DNA from: Heterostelium multicystogenum
Lineage: Eukaryota; Evosea; Eumycetozoa; Acytosteliales; Acytosteliaceae
Length of the DNA: 64,000 nucleotides
Assembly (NCBI GenBank): GCA_003667245.1
Contig: RCNN01000020.1
Coordinates: 28,470 to 92,469 of the forward strand
Reading direction: 5' to 3'
This document shows positions 9,693 through 18,740 of the stretch, one piece after another. The notes beneath the pieces were generated by a model. The model was not told the DNA's origin. It saw only the letters and a program-made list of their open reading frames with translations, and made no database searches. The position numbers and the translations under genes were made by a program. Each line of letters starts with the position of its first letter. Within the stretch, counting starts at the first letter, position 1.

Positions 9693-9741
9693 TCGGCAGT
9701 CTCCAATAAGGACCGCCAGCTTAGGACAAGAGGAGCTCATC

Positions 9742-10666
9742 TTGAAAGCGCCCCGCGTTACCCTTGATCAATGGCGCACCTTGCAAGCCGTGGTCGACCA
9801 TGGCGGCTTCGCCCAGGCGGCCGAAGCGCTGCACCGCTCGCAATCCTCGGTGAGCTACACCGTGGCCCGCATGCAGGATCAGCTCGGCGTGCCGCTGCTG
9901 CGCATTGACGGGCGCAAGGCCGTGCTCACCGAAGCCGGTGAAGTGCTGCTGCGCCGCTCCCGGCAACTGGTGAAAAACGCCAGCCAACTGGAAGACCTGG
10001 CCCACCATATGGAACAAGGCTGGGAAGCCGAGGTGCGGCTGGTGGTCGACGCGGCCTACCCCAACGCCCGCCTGGTGCGCGCCCTCACTGCCTTTATGCC
10101 GCAAAGCCGTGGCTGCCGGGTGCGTTTGCGCGAAGAGGTGTTTGTCCGGCGTCGAAGAGCTGTTGATGGACGGCATGGCCGACCTCGCCATCAGCGGGTT
10201 CATCATTCCCGGTTACCTCGGTACGGAAATGAGCGACGTCGAATTTGTCGCCGTGGCCCACCCCGAACATCCGCTGCATCAATTGCACCGCGAACTGAGC
10301 TTCCAGGATCTGGAAAGCCACATGCAGGTGGTGATCCGCGACTCCGGCCGCCAGCAGCCACGGGACGTCGGCTGGCTCGGCGCCGAGCAGCGCTGGACCG
10401 TCGGCAGCCTGCCCACCGCCGCCACCTTCGTCAGCAGCGGCCTGGGCTTCGCCTGGCTGCCGCGACACCTGATCGAACGTGAACTCAAGGAAGGCCTGCT
10501 CAAGCTACTGCCCCTGGAACGGGGTGGCAGCCGCAACCCGACCTTCTATCTTTACTCGAACAAGGACAAACCCCTGGGCCCGGCCACGCAGATTCTCGTC
10601 GAGTTGCTGCGCACCTTCGACACTGCACCACTGGACGCGCCATTCGCCGCACCGCAGCAAGCCTGA
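9742..10666 (+). CDS. LysR-family transcriptional regulator, frameshifted
   Basis: TTG 9742 is preferred because AGGAG lies 8 bp upstream and the reading then begins LKAPRVTLDQWRTLQAVVDHGGFAQAAEAL, the canonical LysR helix-turn-helix. One extra T in GTGTTTGTCC near 10141 shifts the frame; the effector-binding domain continues in the adjacent frame (GVEELLMDGMADLAISGF ... TVGSLPTAATFVSSGLGFAWLP) to TGA 10664-10666. The whole protein would have about 307 residues. It runs in the same direction as the hydrolase gene, 13 bp upstream, so the two may be co-transcribed. Confidence 0.82.
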
Positions 10667-10679
10667 ACAAGGAGTTCCC

Positions 10680-11483
10680 GTGGCCTATTTCGAACATGAA
10701 GGTTGCACCCTGCATTACGAGGAATATGGCCACGGCGCGCCGCTGATCCTGATCCACGGCCTGGGCTCCAGTTGCCTGGACTGGGAACTGCAAGTGCCCG
10801 TGCTGTCCCAACACTATCGCCTGGTGGTGGTGGATGTGCGCGGTCACGGCCGCTCCGACAAACCCCGTGAGCGCTACAGCATCGCCGGCTTCACCGCCGA
10901 CCTGGTGGCCTTGATCGAACACCTGCATTTGCCGCCGGCCCACGTGGTCGGCCTGTCCATGGGCGGCATGATCGCCTTTCAACTGGCAGTGGATGAGCCG
11001 CAAATGCTCAAGAGCCTGTGCATCGTCAACAGTGCGCCCCAGGTCAAGGTTCGCAGCGCCAGCGACTATTGGCAGTGGGCCAAGCGCTGGAGCCTGGCGC
11101 GCATCCTCAGCCTGAACACTATCGGCAAGGCCCTGGGCAGCCTGCTGTTTCCCAAGCCCGAACAGGCCGAACTGCGGCGCAAGATGGCCGAACGCTGGGC
11201 AAAAAACGACAAACGTGCTTACCTCACCAGCTTCGATGCGATTGTTGGCTGGGGCGTACAGGAACAACTTTCGAAAATCTCCTGTCCAACCCTGGTCATC
11301 AGCGCCGACCACGACTACACCCCCGTGGCGCAGAAAGAAATCTATGTAAAACTGCTGCCCGATGCGCGGCTGGTGGTGATCGAGGATTCCCGCCATGCCA
11401 CGCCGCTGGACCAACCCGAACGCTTCAACAACACCCTGCTCGATTTTCTCAAGACAGTCGAAACCACAACCCAGGATCACTGA
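10680..11483 (+). CDS. Alpha/beta-fold hydrolase
   Basis: GTG 10680 follows an AAGGAG site and gives a 267-residue protein. It has the oxyanion loop LIHGLGSSCLDW, the nucleophile elbow GLSMGGM (Ser about 97), an acid in SADHDYTP and a catalytic His in DSRHATPLDQPERF. These are features of esterases and C-C hydrolases of the 3-oxoadipate enol-lactonase type. The substrate is unknown. It lies in a tight run with the LysR gene and the cyclophilin gene (3 bp spacing). Confidence 0.85.
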   Translation: MAYFEHEGCTLHYEEYGHGAPLILIHGLGSSCLDWELQVPVLSQHYRLVVVDVRGHGRSDKPRERYSIAGFTADLVALIEHLHLPPAHVVGLSMGGMIAFQLAVDEPQMLKSLCIVNSAPQVKVRSASDYWQWAKRWSLARILSLNTIGKALGSLLFPKPEQAELRRKMAERWAKNDKRAYLTSFDAIVGWGVQEQLSKISCPTLVISADHDYTPVAQKEIYVKLLPDARLVVIEDSRHATPLDQPERFNNTLLDFLKTVETTTQDH

Positions 11484-11486
11484 CCC

Positions 11487-12050
11487 ATGCTGAAAAAAAT
11501 CGCCTTCTTTGCCGGTTCCGTACTGTTCGCTGCCAACCTGATGGCGGCCGAACCCGCCAAGGCACCCCACGTCTTGATCACCACCACCAATGGCGACATC
11601 GAGATCGAACTGGACCCGGTCAAGGCCCCGATCAGTACCAAGAACTTCCTGGCCTATGTCGACAAGGGCTTCTACACCAACACCATTTTTCACCGGGTAA
11701 TCCCGGGCTTCATGGTGCAGGGCGGTGGTTTTACCCAGCAAATGTCGCAAAAGCCGACCGAAGCACCGATCAAGAACGAAGCCAGCAACGGCCTGCATAA
11801 CGTGCGCGGCACCCTGTCGATGGCGCGTACCAACGACCCGAACTCCGCCACCAGCCAATTCTTCATCAACGTTGCGGACAATGCCTTCCTCGACCCGGGC
11901 CGTGATGCCGGTTACGCGGTGTTCGCCAAAGTGGTCAAGGGCATGGACGTGGTCGACATCATCGTCAACTCGCAGACCACCACCAAACAGGGCATGCAGA
12001 ACGTGCCAATCGATCCTGTCCTGATCAAGTCGGCCAAGCGCATCGACTGA
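11487..12050 (+). CDS. ppiA: Periplasmic peptidyl-prolyl cis-trans isomerase A
   Basis: The 187-residue protein has a signal peptide ([21 protein letters not shown]) and a complete cyclophilin domain: [14 protein letters not shown], then [25 protein letters not shown], then [12 protein letters not shown]. It catalyses proline isomerisation during folding of exported proteins in the periplasm. It follows the hydrolase gene by 3 bp and is intact. Confidence 0.93.
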   Translation: MLKKIAFFAGSVLFAANLMAAEPAKAPHVLITTTNGDIEIELDPVKAPISTKNFLAYVDKGFYTNTIFHRVIPGFMVQGGGFTQQMSQKPTEAPIKNEASNGLHNVRGTLSMARTNDPNSATSQFFINVADNAFLDPGRDAGYAVFAKVVKGMDVVDIIVNSQTTTKQGMQNVPIDPVLIKSAKRID

Positions 12051-12133
12051 AGGCTACAGGGAGTTTCGCGCGGGGCCCGCAAGGCGTCGCGCGCATTTGA
12101 ACAGGAGAGCCCGCCGCGCGGGCGTCAGACCTA

Positions 12134-13966
12134 ATGCTCTATCGTCGTTTTGAACAACTGATCGACATCTTCCGCGAACCTCCCAGCGCGGCCCCTCCAG
12201 ACAAAGTCCTACCCTTCTACGTCTATTACCTGCGCCAGGTATGGCCAAGCTTTGCCGCCTTGCTGGTGGTGGGCCTGATCGGCGCGCTGATCGAAGTGGC
12301 GCTGTTCAGCTACCTGAGCCGCATCATCGACCTGGCCCAGGGCACGCCGCCCGCCAACTTCTTCCAGATCCACGCCACCGAGCTGATCTGGATGGCCGTG
12401 GTCGCCCTGCTGTTGCGCCCGATCTTCGGCGCCCTGCATGACCTGCTGGTGCACCAGACCATCAGCCCCGGCATGACCAGCCTGATCCGCTGGCAAAACC
12501 ACAGCTATGTGCTCAAACAGAGCCTGAACTTCTTCCAGAACGATTTCGCCGGGCGCATTGCCCAGCGCATCATGCAAACCGGCAACTCCCTGCGCGACTC
12601 CGCAGTGGCCGCCGTGGACGCGATCTGGCACGTGGCGATCTACGCCATCAGCGCCCTGGTGCTGTTCGCCGAAGCCGACTGGCGCCTGATGATCCCGCTG
12701 ATCACCTGGATCGTCGCCTACAGCCTGGCCCTGCGGTACTTCGTGCCACGGGTCAAGGAGCGCTCGGTCATCTCCTCCGAGGCACGCTCAAAACTGATGG
12801 GGCGGATCGTCGACGGCTACACCAACATCACCACCTTGAAGCTGTTCGCTCATACCAATTTCGAGCAGAACTACGCCAGGGAAGCGATCGTCGAGCAGAC
12901 CGAGAAAACCCAGCTGGCCAGCCGCGTCGTGACCAGCATGGACATCGTGATTACCACCATGAACGGCCTGCTGATTGTCACCACCACCGGCCTTGCCCTG
13001 TGGCTGTGGACCCAATCCCTGATTTCGGTGGGCGCCATCGCCCTGGCCACCGGCCTGGTGATTCGTATCGTCAACATGTCCGGCTGGATCATGTGGGTGG
13101 TCAACGGCATTTTCGAAAACATCGGCATGGTCCAGGACGGCCTGAAAACCATCGCCCAGCCGCTGGCAGTGACCGACCGGGAAAATGCCCCGCGCCTGGA
13201 AGTGCCCCATGGCGAGGTGCGGTTCGATCAGGTGGATTTCCACTACGGCAAGAAGAGCGGGATCATCAGCGGCTTGAACCTGGCGATTGAACCGGGTGAA
13301 AAGATCGGCCTGATCGGTCCGTCCGGCGCGGGCAAATCCACCCTGGTCAACCTGCTGTTGCGCCTGTACGACCTGCAAGGCGGCCGTATCCTGATCGACG
13401 GCCAGAACATCGCCGACGTCGCCCAGGAAACCTTGCGCGAACAGATCGGCATGATCACCCAGGACACCTCGCTGCTGCACCGTTCGATCCGCGACAACTT
13501 GCTGTATGGCAAGCCGGACGCCACCGACGAAGAGCTTTGGGCCGCCGTGCACAAGGCCCGCGCCGACGAGTTCATCCCATTGCTGTCGGACGCCGAGGGC
13601 CGCACCGGCCTCGACGCCCACGTCGGCGAACGCGGGGTGAAACTCTCCGGCGGGCAACGCCAGCGCATCGCCATCGCGCGAGTGCTGCTCAAGGACGCGC
13701 CGATCCTGATCATGGACGAAGCCACCTCCGCGCTGGATTCGGAAGTCGAAGCGGCGATCCAGGAAAGCCTGGAAACCCTGATGCAGGGCAAGACGGTAAT
13801 CGCCATCGCCCACCGGCTGTCCACCATTGCCAGAATGGACAGGCTGGTGGTGCTGGAAAAAGGCCAGATCGCCGAGACCGGCAGCCATGCCGAATTGCTC
13901 GCACACGGCGGTTTGTATGCGCGATTGTGGCAACACCAGACCGGTGGCTTCGTCGGAATAGACTGA
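12134..13966 (+). CDS. ABC-type exporter, fused membrane and ATPase domains
   Basis: This 610-residue half-transporter has a membrane domain with about six helices (residues 35-330), preceded by a short cytoplasmic lead, and an ATPase domain with Walker A GPSGAGKSTLVNLLLRLYDL, Q-loop MITQDTSLLHRSIRDNL, signature LSGGQRQRIAIARVLL, Walker B ILIMDEATSALDSE and H-loop IAIAHRLSTIARMD. The overall form is that of the MsbA/LapB-like multidrug exporter family; the substrate cannot be told. A GC-rich hairpin-prone spacer of about 80 bp separates it from ppiA. The gene is intact. Confidence 0.9.
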   Translation: MLYRRFEQLIDIFREPPSAAPPDKVLPFYVYYLRQVWPSFAALLVVGLIGALIEVALFSYLSRIIDLAQGTPPANFFQIHATELIWMAVVALLLRPIFGALHDLLVHQTISPGMTSLIRWQNHSYVLKQSLNFFQNDFAGRIAQRIMQTGNSLRDSAVAAVDAIWHVAIYAISALVLFAEADWRLMIPLITWIVAYSLALRYFVPRVKERSVISSEARSKLMGRIVDGYTNITTLKLFAHTNFEQNYAREAIVEQTEKTQLASRVVTSMDIVITTMNGLLIVTTTGLALWLWTQSLISVGAIALATGLVIRIVNMSGWIMWVVNGIFENIGMVQDGLKTIAQPLAVTDRENAPRLEVPHGEVRFDQVDFHYGKKSGIISGLNLAIEPGEKIGLIGPSGAGKSTLVNLLLRLYDLQGGRILIDGQNIADVAQETLREQIGMITQDTSLLHRSIRDNLLYGKPDATDEELWAAVHKARADEFIPLLSDAEGRTGLDAHVGERGVKLSGGQRQRIAIARVLLKDAPILIMDEATSALDSEVEAAIQESLETLMQGKTVIAIAHRLSTIARMDRLVVLEKGQIAETGSHAELLAHGGLYARLWQHQTGGFVGID

Positions 13967-14145
13967 TTCCGTTGGTTAACTGCAGCCTCAATTCCGAACA
14001 ATTCTGACAGTTTTCTCTATCCCGCTGGTCTTGCGACACAATCCTGCTGTACTCCAATCAGGCCCCAGGAGGGCCCTGATTTAAGGCAGCAGGGATGCAT
14101 CACAGACCCGTTAATCAGATAGAGCAATCTATTAAGGATGTGTTC

Positions 14146-14844
14146 ATGTCACTGTTCAAACGTTCCGTTACGGAAGGACTGGGTACGTTTTGGCTGGTGT
14201 TGGGTGGCTGCGGCAGTGCGGTACTGGCCGCATCGTCCCCGGTCGGGATCGGTGTGCTCGGTGTGGCCCTGGCGTTCGGGCTCACGGTGCTGACCATGGC
14301 ATTTGCCATCGGGCACATCAGCGGTTGTCACCTGAACCCTGCAGTGTCGGTGGGGCTGGTAGTGGGCGGAAGATTTCCGGCCAGGGAGTTACCGGCGTAC
14401 ATCGTGTCCCAGGTAATCGGCGGCGTCGTTGCCGCTTCATTGTTGTACTTCATAGCCAGCGGCAAGCCGGGGTTCGAACTGGCTTCGGGCCTGGCCAGCA
14501 ACGGCTACGGCGAGCATTCGCCTGGTGGTTATTCGATGGCAGCGGGGTTTGTGTGCGAGTTGGTGATGACGGCCATGTTCGTGCTGATCATCCTCGGCGC
14601 CACCGACCGTCGTGTGCCGACGGGCTTCGCGCCCATTGCCATTGGCCTGGCGCTGACGCTGATCCACCTGATCTCGATCCCGGTCACCAACACCTCGGTC
14701 AACCCGGCCCGCAGTACCGGCCCGGCGCTGATTGTCGGCGGTTGGGCGCTCCAGCAGTTGTGGATGTTCTGGCTGGCGCCGATCCTCGGTGCAGTGGTCG
14801 GCGGCATTACCTATCGATGGCTCGGCACGGAAAAAACCGCCTGA
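14146..14844 (+). CDS. aqpZ: Aquaporin Z
   Basis: The 232-residue inner-membrane water channel has six membrane helices and both NPA boxes ([10 protein letters not shown] near residue 63 and [12 protein letters not shown] near 186). A Thr follows the second box and a Cys (SGCHLNPA) sits just before the first, as in AqpZ. The start at 14146 is chosen over an ATG at 14095 by homology. The stop is followed 10 bp later by the first copy of the 37-bp repeat, whose hairpin may serve as its terminator. Confidence 0.93.
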   Translation: MSLFKRSVTEGLGTFWLVLGGCGSAVLAASSPVGIGVLGVALAFGLTVLTMAFAIGHISGCHLNPAVSVGLVVGGRFPARELPAYIVSQVIGGVVAASLLYFIASGKPGFELASGLASNGYGEHSPGGYSMAAGFVCELVMTAMFVLIILGATDRRVPTGFAPIAIGLALTLIHLISIPVTNTSVNPARSTGPALIVGGWALQQLWMFWLAPILGAVVGGITYRWLGTEKTA

Positions 14845-14852
14845 GCCAGACA

Positions 14853-14889
14853 GGTTCAGCCCTGCCGATAAGGCAGGGCTGCCCTCGCC
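14853..14889. repeat. 37-bp direct repeat, left copy, with 10-bp hairpin
   Basis: This copy is identical over 37 bp to 15481-15517. It contains a perfect inverted repeat, CAGCCCTGCC and GGCAGGGCTG, around GATAA. It lies 9 bp from the brnA stop and 8 bp past the aqpZ stop, so the hairpin may also end transcription of aqpZ or brnA. Confidence 0.9.
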
Positions 14890-14898
14890 AGTGCTCTA

Positions 14899-15147
14899 TC
14901 AGCCTTGATGTGCCTGCATATACTGGCGCAGCAACTGATTGATGCGCGTCTGATAGCCAGTCCCATGCCCCTTGAACCACTCAAGAACGTCAGCATCCAG
15001 ACGGATAGTAACTGCCTGCTTGACCGGCACACGCAATTCGGCACGACGGAAGAAGTCTTCTCCCAACTCGGGGATGTCGCTGGTATCGATCTCCCGATCG
15101 TCCATCTTAGCCAGGCGCTCCCAGTCAGTTTTCGATGCTTTCGACAT
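14899..15147 (-). CDS. brnA: BrnA-type antitoxin
   Basis: The 82-residue protein has an acidic, flexible N-terminal half (KMDDREIDTSDIPELGEDFFRRA) that would bind the toxin. Its C-terminal half is a ribbon-helix-helix (VTIRLDADVLEWFKGHGTGYQTRINQLLRQYM) that would bind operator DNA. It overlaps the end of brnT by 23 bp, the usual toxin-first order of brnTA operons. BrnA neutralises BrnT and represses the shared promoter. Confidence 0.92.
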   Translation of the reverse strand: MSKASKTDWERLAKMDDREIDTSDIPELGEDFFRRAELRVPVKQAVTIRLDADVLEWFKGHGTGYQTRINQLLRQYMQAHQG

Positions 15148-15397
15148 AGTATTTGGCCTCCTGTTTGGTTGCTTTTCGGGCGGAAATAATGCGAATTACG
15201 TCACCCCGCCTCTCGGTGTATACAACTACACCTACCAGTAATTTTATCCAGCCAATGCTGACCCAGCGTTCTTCGTCATAATCCGTTCGAGTATCACGTT
15301 GTGACAATATTGGATGTTGAAAAATATCCGATACGTCGTTGAAGTCTATGCCGTGCTTGCGGATGTTTATTTGGTTTTTTGGATTCATCCCACTCAA
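15125..15397 (-). CDS. brnT: BrnT-type ribonuclease toxin, probable N-terminal frameshift
   Basis: The open frame, read from a TTG at 15397 or ATG at 15388, has the BrnT core: an IRKHGIDF helix, the DERWVSIGW strand region and a C-terminal RIISARKAT segment. This is a RelE-like mRNA-cutting toxin fold. The usual tryptophan-containing N-terminus is instead found in the adjacent frame after an ATG at 15402-15404. The two are separated by one base in a run of six T (15375-15380, plus strand). The difference may be a sequencing error or a real inactivating change. The toxin would slow translation under stress. Confidence 0.85.
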   Translation of the reverse strand: MSGMNPKNQINIRKHGIDFNDVSDIFQHPILSQRDTRTDYDEERWVSIGWIKLLVGVVVYTERRGDVIRIISARKATKQEAKYYVESIEN

Positions 15398-15413
15398 AAC
15401 GCATGCTGCATCC

Positions 15414-15435
15414 TGTATTTACTTTTGTACATACA
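15414..15435. promoter_or_regulatory. Candidate BrnA operator upstream of brnT
   Basis: TGTATTTAC and GTACATACA are inverted with one mismatch around TTTT, ending 10 bp upstream of the likely brnT ATG (15404). A TTGACA-like box lies further upstream on the minus strand. The location fits autorepression by BrnA. Confidence 0.45.
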
Positions 15436-15480
15436 CTGTAGCGAAGTGCTCCCGCCCTCGGCACCTGTCAACCGATCAGT

Positions 15481-15517
15481 GGTTCAGCCCTGCCGATAAG
15501 GCAGGGCTGCCCTCGCC
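15481..15517. repeat. 37-bp direct repeat, right copy, inside acyltransferase 3' end
   Basis: Identical to 14853-14889. On the minus strand it encodes the last residues (ARAALPYRQG) and the stop of the acyltransferase gene. The flanking bases differ from those of the left copy on both sides. Confidence 0.9.
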
Positions 15518-16608
15518 TCCTCGGCATATGCCAGGATCCCCACGCTTTCGCGCTTCAGGAAATCCGCCACGGCGGTCTTCAATCCCGGGTGTCGCAGGTA
15601 ATGCCAGGAGTGCGTGATCACCGGCTCAAACCCGCGAATCAACTTGTGCTCGCCCTGGGCGCCGGCGTCGAAACGCTGCAGGCAATGGGCAATCGCGTAA
15701 TCCATGCCTTGGTAGAAGCAAGTCTCGAAATGCAGCCGGTCGAACTCGGCCAGGCAGCCCCAGTAACGCCCATAAAAACTGTTGCCGCCGATCAGGCTGA
15801 AGGCCATGGCCACCGGCCGTGAGCCTTGCTTGGCCAGCACCACGCGAATCGCCTCGGGCATGCGCTCGGCCAGCAGACTGAAAAACGCCCGGGTCAGGTA
15901 CGGCGATTGTCGGCGTATGGCGTAGGTATTGGCGTAACAGGCGTAGACAAAATCCCACTGCGCCTCGCTCAACTCATGACCTTGCAGCCACTCGAAATCG
16001 ATGCCCTGCCCCGCCACTTGCTCGCGCTCCTTGCGCATCTGTTTGCGCTTGCGCGAACTCAGCGCGTCGAGAAAGTCCTGGAAGTCGCGGTAGCCGCGGT
16101 TTTGCCAATGAAACTGGCAGCCCAGGCGTTGCAGCCAACCCGGCTGCCGGGCCAGTGCGGTGTCTGCGAGGGCGTCGGTAAAGTTGATATGGGCGCTGGA
16201 AAGGCCTTCGATTTCCAGGTAACCGGGCAGGCTTTTAAGCAATTCGAAACCGTCCTCGGCGCTGGCGGCCAACAGGCGCGGGCCGCTGACCGGGCTGAAG
16301 GGCACGGCCGTCAGCAATTTCGGGTAGTAGTCGATGCCCGCCCGCTCGCAGGCATCGGCCCAACCGTGGTCGAACACGTACTCGCCATAGGAATGCCATT
16401 TGCGATAGCTGGGCAACGCGGCAATCAGCCGTCCACCTTCATAATGCAGCAAATGCTCGGGCTGCCAGCCGGAGTGCGGGCCGATGCTGGCGCTGTCTTC
16501 CAGGGCACTGAGGAACGCATGGCGCAGAAACGGCTGATCGACGGGGACCAACGCGTTCCATTCATCGGGCGCAATCTCGGACAGGTTATTCAAACGTTGT
16601 AACGGCAT
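15484..16608 (-). CDS. GNAT/FemAB-like acyltransferase (DUF482 family)
   Basis: The 374-residue protein matches the DUF482 family, sometimes called peptidogalycan biosynthesis proteins. It has the FemAB/GNAT fold, with conserved FYQGMDYAI, HKLIRGFEPV and YFGYYWG-like (FYGRYWGC) blocks near the C-terminal half. The proposed role is aminoacyl or acyl transfer to cell-envelope or small-molecule substrates, and the true reaction is not established. The last ten codons lie in the right copy of the brnTA-flanking repeat. The frame is intact. Confidence 0.82.
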   Translation of the reverse strand: MPLQRLNNLSEIAPDEWNALVPVDQPFLRHAFLSALEDSASIGPHSGWQPEHLLHYEGGRLIAALPSYRKWHSYGEYVFDHGWADACERAGIDYYPKLLTAVPFSPVSGPRLLAASAEDGFELLKSLPGYLEIEGLSSAHINFTDALADTALARQPGWLQRLGCQFHWQNRGYRDFQDFLDALSSRKRKQMRKEREQVAGQGIDFEWLQGHELSEAQWDFVYACYANTYAIRRQSPYLTRAFFSLLAERMPEAIRVVLAKQGSRPVAMAFSLIGGNSFYGRYWGCLAEFDRLHFETCFYQGMDYAIAHCLQRFDAGAQGEHKLIRGFEPVITHSWHYLRHPGLKTAVADFLKRESVGILAYAEEARAALPYRQG

Positions 16609-16634
16609 CCCATTCCCCGACGGTCACGGCTTTG

Positions 16635-16734
16635 TGTAGGAGCGAGCGTGCTCGCGATGATCGTTAACGACAACGCGACCATTCTGACAGAACGCGGTGA
16701 TCTCGGGTTCTTCGCGAGCAAGCTCGCGCCTACA
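16635..16734. repeat. REPIN: inverted pair of REP sequences
   Basis: TGTAGGAGCGAGCGTGCTCGCG at the left and an inverted relative (CGCGAGCAAGCTCGCGCCTACA) at the right enclose about 55 bp. It lies between the divergent ends of the acyltransferase and porin regions. No protein-coding content. Confidence 0.8.
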
Positions 16735-16745
16735 GGACACGGCGC

Positions 16746-16773
16746 AAAAAAAAGCCCCGCCAAACGGCGGGGC
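16746..16773 (-). terminator. Intrinsic terminator of the porin gene
   Basis: GCCCCGCC / GGCGGGGC with an AAAC loop is followed on the minus strand by eight T. It lies about 65 bp past the porin stop. Confidence 0.88.
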
Positions 16774-16837
16774 AAACCAAATGAGGAGCGCTTTGACGGA
16801 TGAAGAAAGAGCGCTTTGGAGCGGTATTACAGGTTGC

Positions 16838-18168
16838 CTAGAACACGTATTGCACGCGGGCCACGATGGCGTCGCCGCTGTCGTCGCCATTGGCGTTCTG
16901 GATCTTGTCAGTGCTGACCTTGAGGTAGTTGGCAGACACCTTCACCGCTTCGTTGGCGTACCAGTTGACACCGATGGTGTTCAGGCTTGCCTTGGCGTCA
17001 CCCACTTCACGGGTCGCGCTGTTACGCACTACGTTTTTGTCGTCAACGCTGATGTTGTCGTAGCGGTAGAACACTTCCCACGCACCGAACTGCTTGTTCT
17101 GCGGCTTGATGGTGTCGAACTTAGCGCCGTCGAGTTTGTAGACCCGGGACTCGCCGGTCAGCGTGTAGGCCACCTGGCCGTAGAACCCCGTGGCCTTCAC
17201 GTCCTGATAAGCGCTGCTGTCGGCCTTCATCTTGCGGTTCAGGTATTCGGCCTGCAGGGACAGCGGACCGCGGGCGAAGGCAAATTCGCCGCCGAACACC
17301 GTGTCGGTGTCGTAGGCGTCGTTCGCGGTCAGGTTGCCGGAGTCCAGCCCTACACCGCCGCGGTCGCACGGTTGCCGTTGGCCCCGGCATCGTTACCGCC
17401 GTTGGTGGCAACGCCACGAGCGTCCAGGCGAGGACGGATCCGCGAGTCGAACGAGGTGTCCTTCAGGTCACGCACCGCCACGTCCACACCCAGGTGCAAA
17501 ACGTTGCCGCTGTCGTGCATCGGCGCAAACACGGCACGGCCGTTGAACTGCTTCACGCCTTTGCCGTCCTTGTCGTTGATGTCCTTGGACGACACGCTGG
17601 AGGACAGGTAGGCCATGTCAGCCACCACGGCGCTGACCTGCAGGCCCATGCCGTTCTCGTGGGAGTTGATCCAGTCGGCGACTTCATAACCGAGGTTACG
17701 CTCGATGGCGGTCACCCATTTGGAACTGGTGGCTTTTTCCAGGCCGAAGTCCTGGTCGAAACGACCCGCGCGGATCACCACTGGCTTGAAGCCTACGTAC
17801 GAGAAGGACGCTTCGTCGAAGTAGCCATCATCGGCATTGCCGGAGTTGTGGGAAAAGTCGTAGTTGATCTGGTATTTCCAGTCCTTGTACACCGTGCCGC
17901 CCAATTCGAGGTAGGCACGTCGGAAGTATGTGGCGTCAGCCGAGTTGCCATTCTTGGTGTAAAAGCCATCAAACGTGCCGTAATCGGCCTGCAAACGACC
18001 ACCCAGCTTGAAGCTGAAATTCTGGTCGGTGGTTGCAACCTCAAGGCCGCCCTTGGTTTTGACAACGATATCGGCACCGTCAGTAGTGACAGTACCGGCG
18101 AAAGCCTGGGCGGTGACGGCCAGGGCCAAGGCGCTGGCCGCGAAACCGGCGAAGTGCTTGCGGATCAT
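16838..18168 (-). CDS. Phosphate/polyphosphate-selective porin (OprP/OprO family), frameshifted
   Basis: The protein has a signal peptide ([24 protein letters not shown]) and an outer-membrane beta barrel of about 440 residues. Diagnostic blocks include [64 protein letters not shown] and the C-terminal VARVQYVF with terminal Phe. One base is missing near 17360; the adjacent frame finishes the barrel. In P. aeruginosa these porins are induced by phosphate starvation through PhoB, but I could not identify a pho box by eye in the 18169-18445 region. Confidence 0.86.
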
Positions 18169-18445
18169 CGAAGAATTCCCTAATTGATGGTCTTGTGCAT
18201 TGGTAAAACACGCGGTTTAGAGCCGCTGGTGTTGGGGGGCGATCTTGGCGAGGGGATATTTCAGCCGGGTTGCCGGAACATAAAGATTTTGTTACTCGGG
18301 AACTTTTTAATAGCCATTCGAAATAAGCCAGAGCCTACGGAAATCAAGGCTCCAGCCCTGAAAACTGGTAAAAATGGCAGATGATACAAAATGTAAAAAC
18401 ACCCGAGAAAAATGAAATATTTTTCATCTTGGTTGTTTTTTGAGC

Positions 18446-18480
18446 AAAAAAAAGCCCGCATCTTTTATCGATGCGGGCTT
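18446..18480 (-). terminator. Intrinsic terminator of the sigma/anti-sigma operon
   Basis: GCCCGCAT and ATGCGGGC form the stem, with a T run on the minus strand, 27 bp beyond the anti-sigma gene stop. Confidence 0.88.
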
Positions 18481-18506
18481 CGTTTAAGTGTGAAAAGTGA
18501 TGGATA

Positions 18507-18740
18507 TTATTGGTCGCGGGAGCGCTCGGCGGCCAGGCGTTCGGCCAACGCATCAACATCGGCGATAGGCGGCTCGGGCAGGATCTTCAGCGTCGCCTGC
18601 ATCAAGCGCATCTGCCGGATAAAGCGCCGGCAGTTGGGGCAGAACATCAGGTGATGGCGCACCAGCAGGCGCTCGCGAAAGGTCAGTTGCCCATCGAGAT
18701 AGTCACTGGAACGTGCCACTTGTTCCTTACAGGTCAACAT
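18507..18740 (-). CDS. Zinc-finger (zf-HC2) anti-sigma-type protein
   Basis: The 77-residue protein contains the HC2 metal motif CKEQV...HHLMFCPNC, with His and two Cys spaced as in ZAS-family anti-sigma factors. It has no membrane segment, so it would act as a soluble redox- or zinc-sensitive antagonist. It overlaps the sigma factor gene by 7 bp, indicating translational coupling. In P. aeruginosa the equivalent position is held by PA3284. Confidence 0.85.
   Translation of the reverse strand: MLTCKEQVARSSDYLDGQLTFRERLLVRHHLMFCPNCRRFIRQMRLMQATLKILPEPPIADVDALAERLAAERSRDQ

Larger units (their letters stand above)
14853..15517. other. Repeat-bounded brnTA cassette (putative insertion)
   Basis: Two identical 37-bp copies stand 628 bp apart, and everything between them is the BrnT/BrnA pair and its upstream region. 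Without one copy and the cassette, aqpZ (+) and the acyltransferase gene (-) would converge on a single hairpin. The right-hand copy supplies the last ten codons and stop of the acyltransferase gene. The arrangement looks like a site duplication caused by acquisition of the cassette. No integrase or transposase is present inside it. Confidence 0.6.

Noticed and set aside
10500..11858. A 452-codon minus-strand ORF across the hydrolase and cyclophilin genes
   Set aside because: Both plus-strand genes are well-conserved families; the antisense frame has no recognisable motif.
12788..13936. A 382-codon ORF antisense to the ABC exporter
   Set aside because: Asp/His/Gln-rich low-complexity composition and complete overlap with a conserved ABC ATPase gene indicate an artefact of GC-rich third positions.
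14856..15044. A minus-strand ORF ending in the same ARAALPYRQG as the acyltransferase
   Set aside because: It is only the left copy of the 37-bp repeat joined to out-of-frame brnA sequence, useful as evidence of duplication but not a gene.
14853..15517. An insertion sequence or integron around brnTA
   Set aside because: No transposase, integrase or terminal inverted repeats beyond the internal hairpin. Only the direct repeats support an insertion, so I report a cassette rather than an IS.
16838..18445. A pho box upstream of the phosphate porin
   Set aside because: No pair of CTGTCAT-like repeats was seen upstream of 18168, so PhoB control is stated only as family knowledge.
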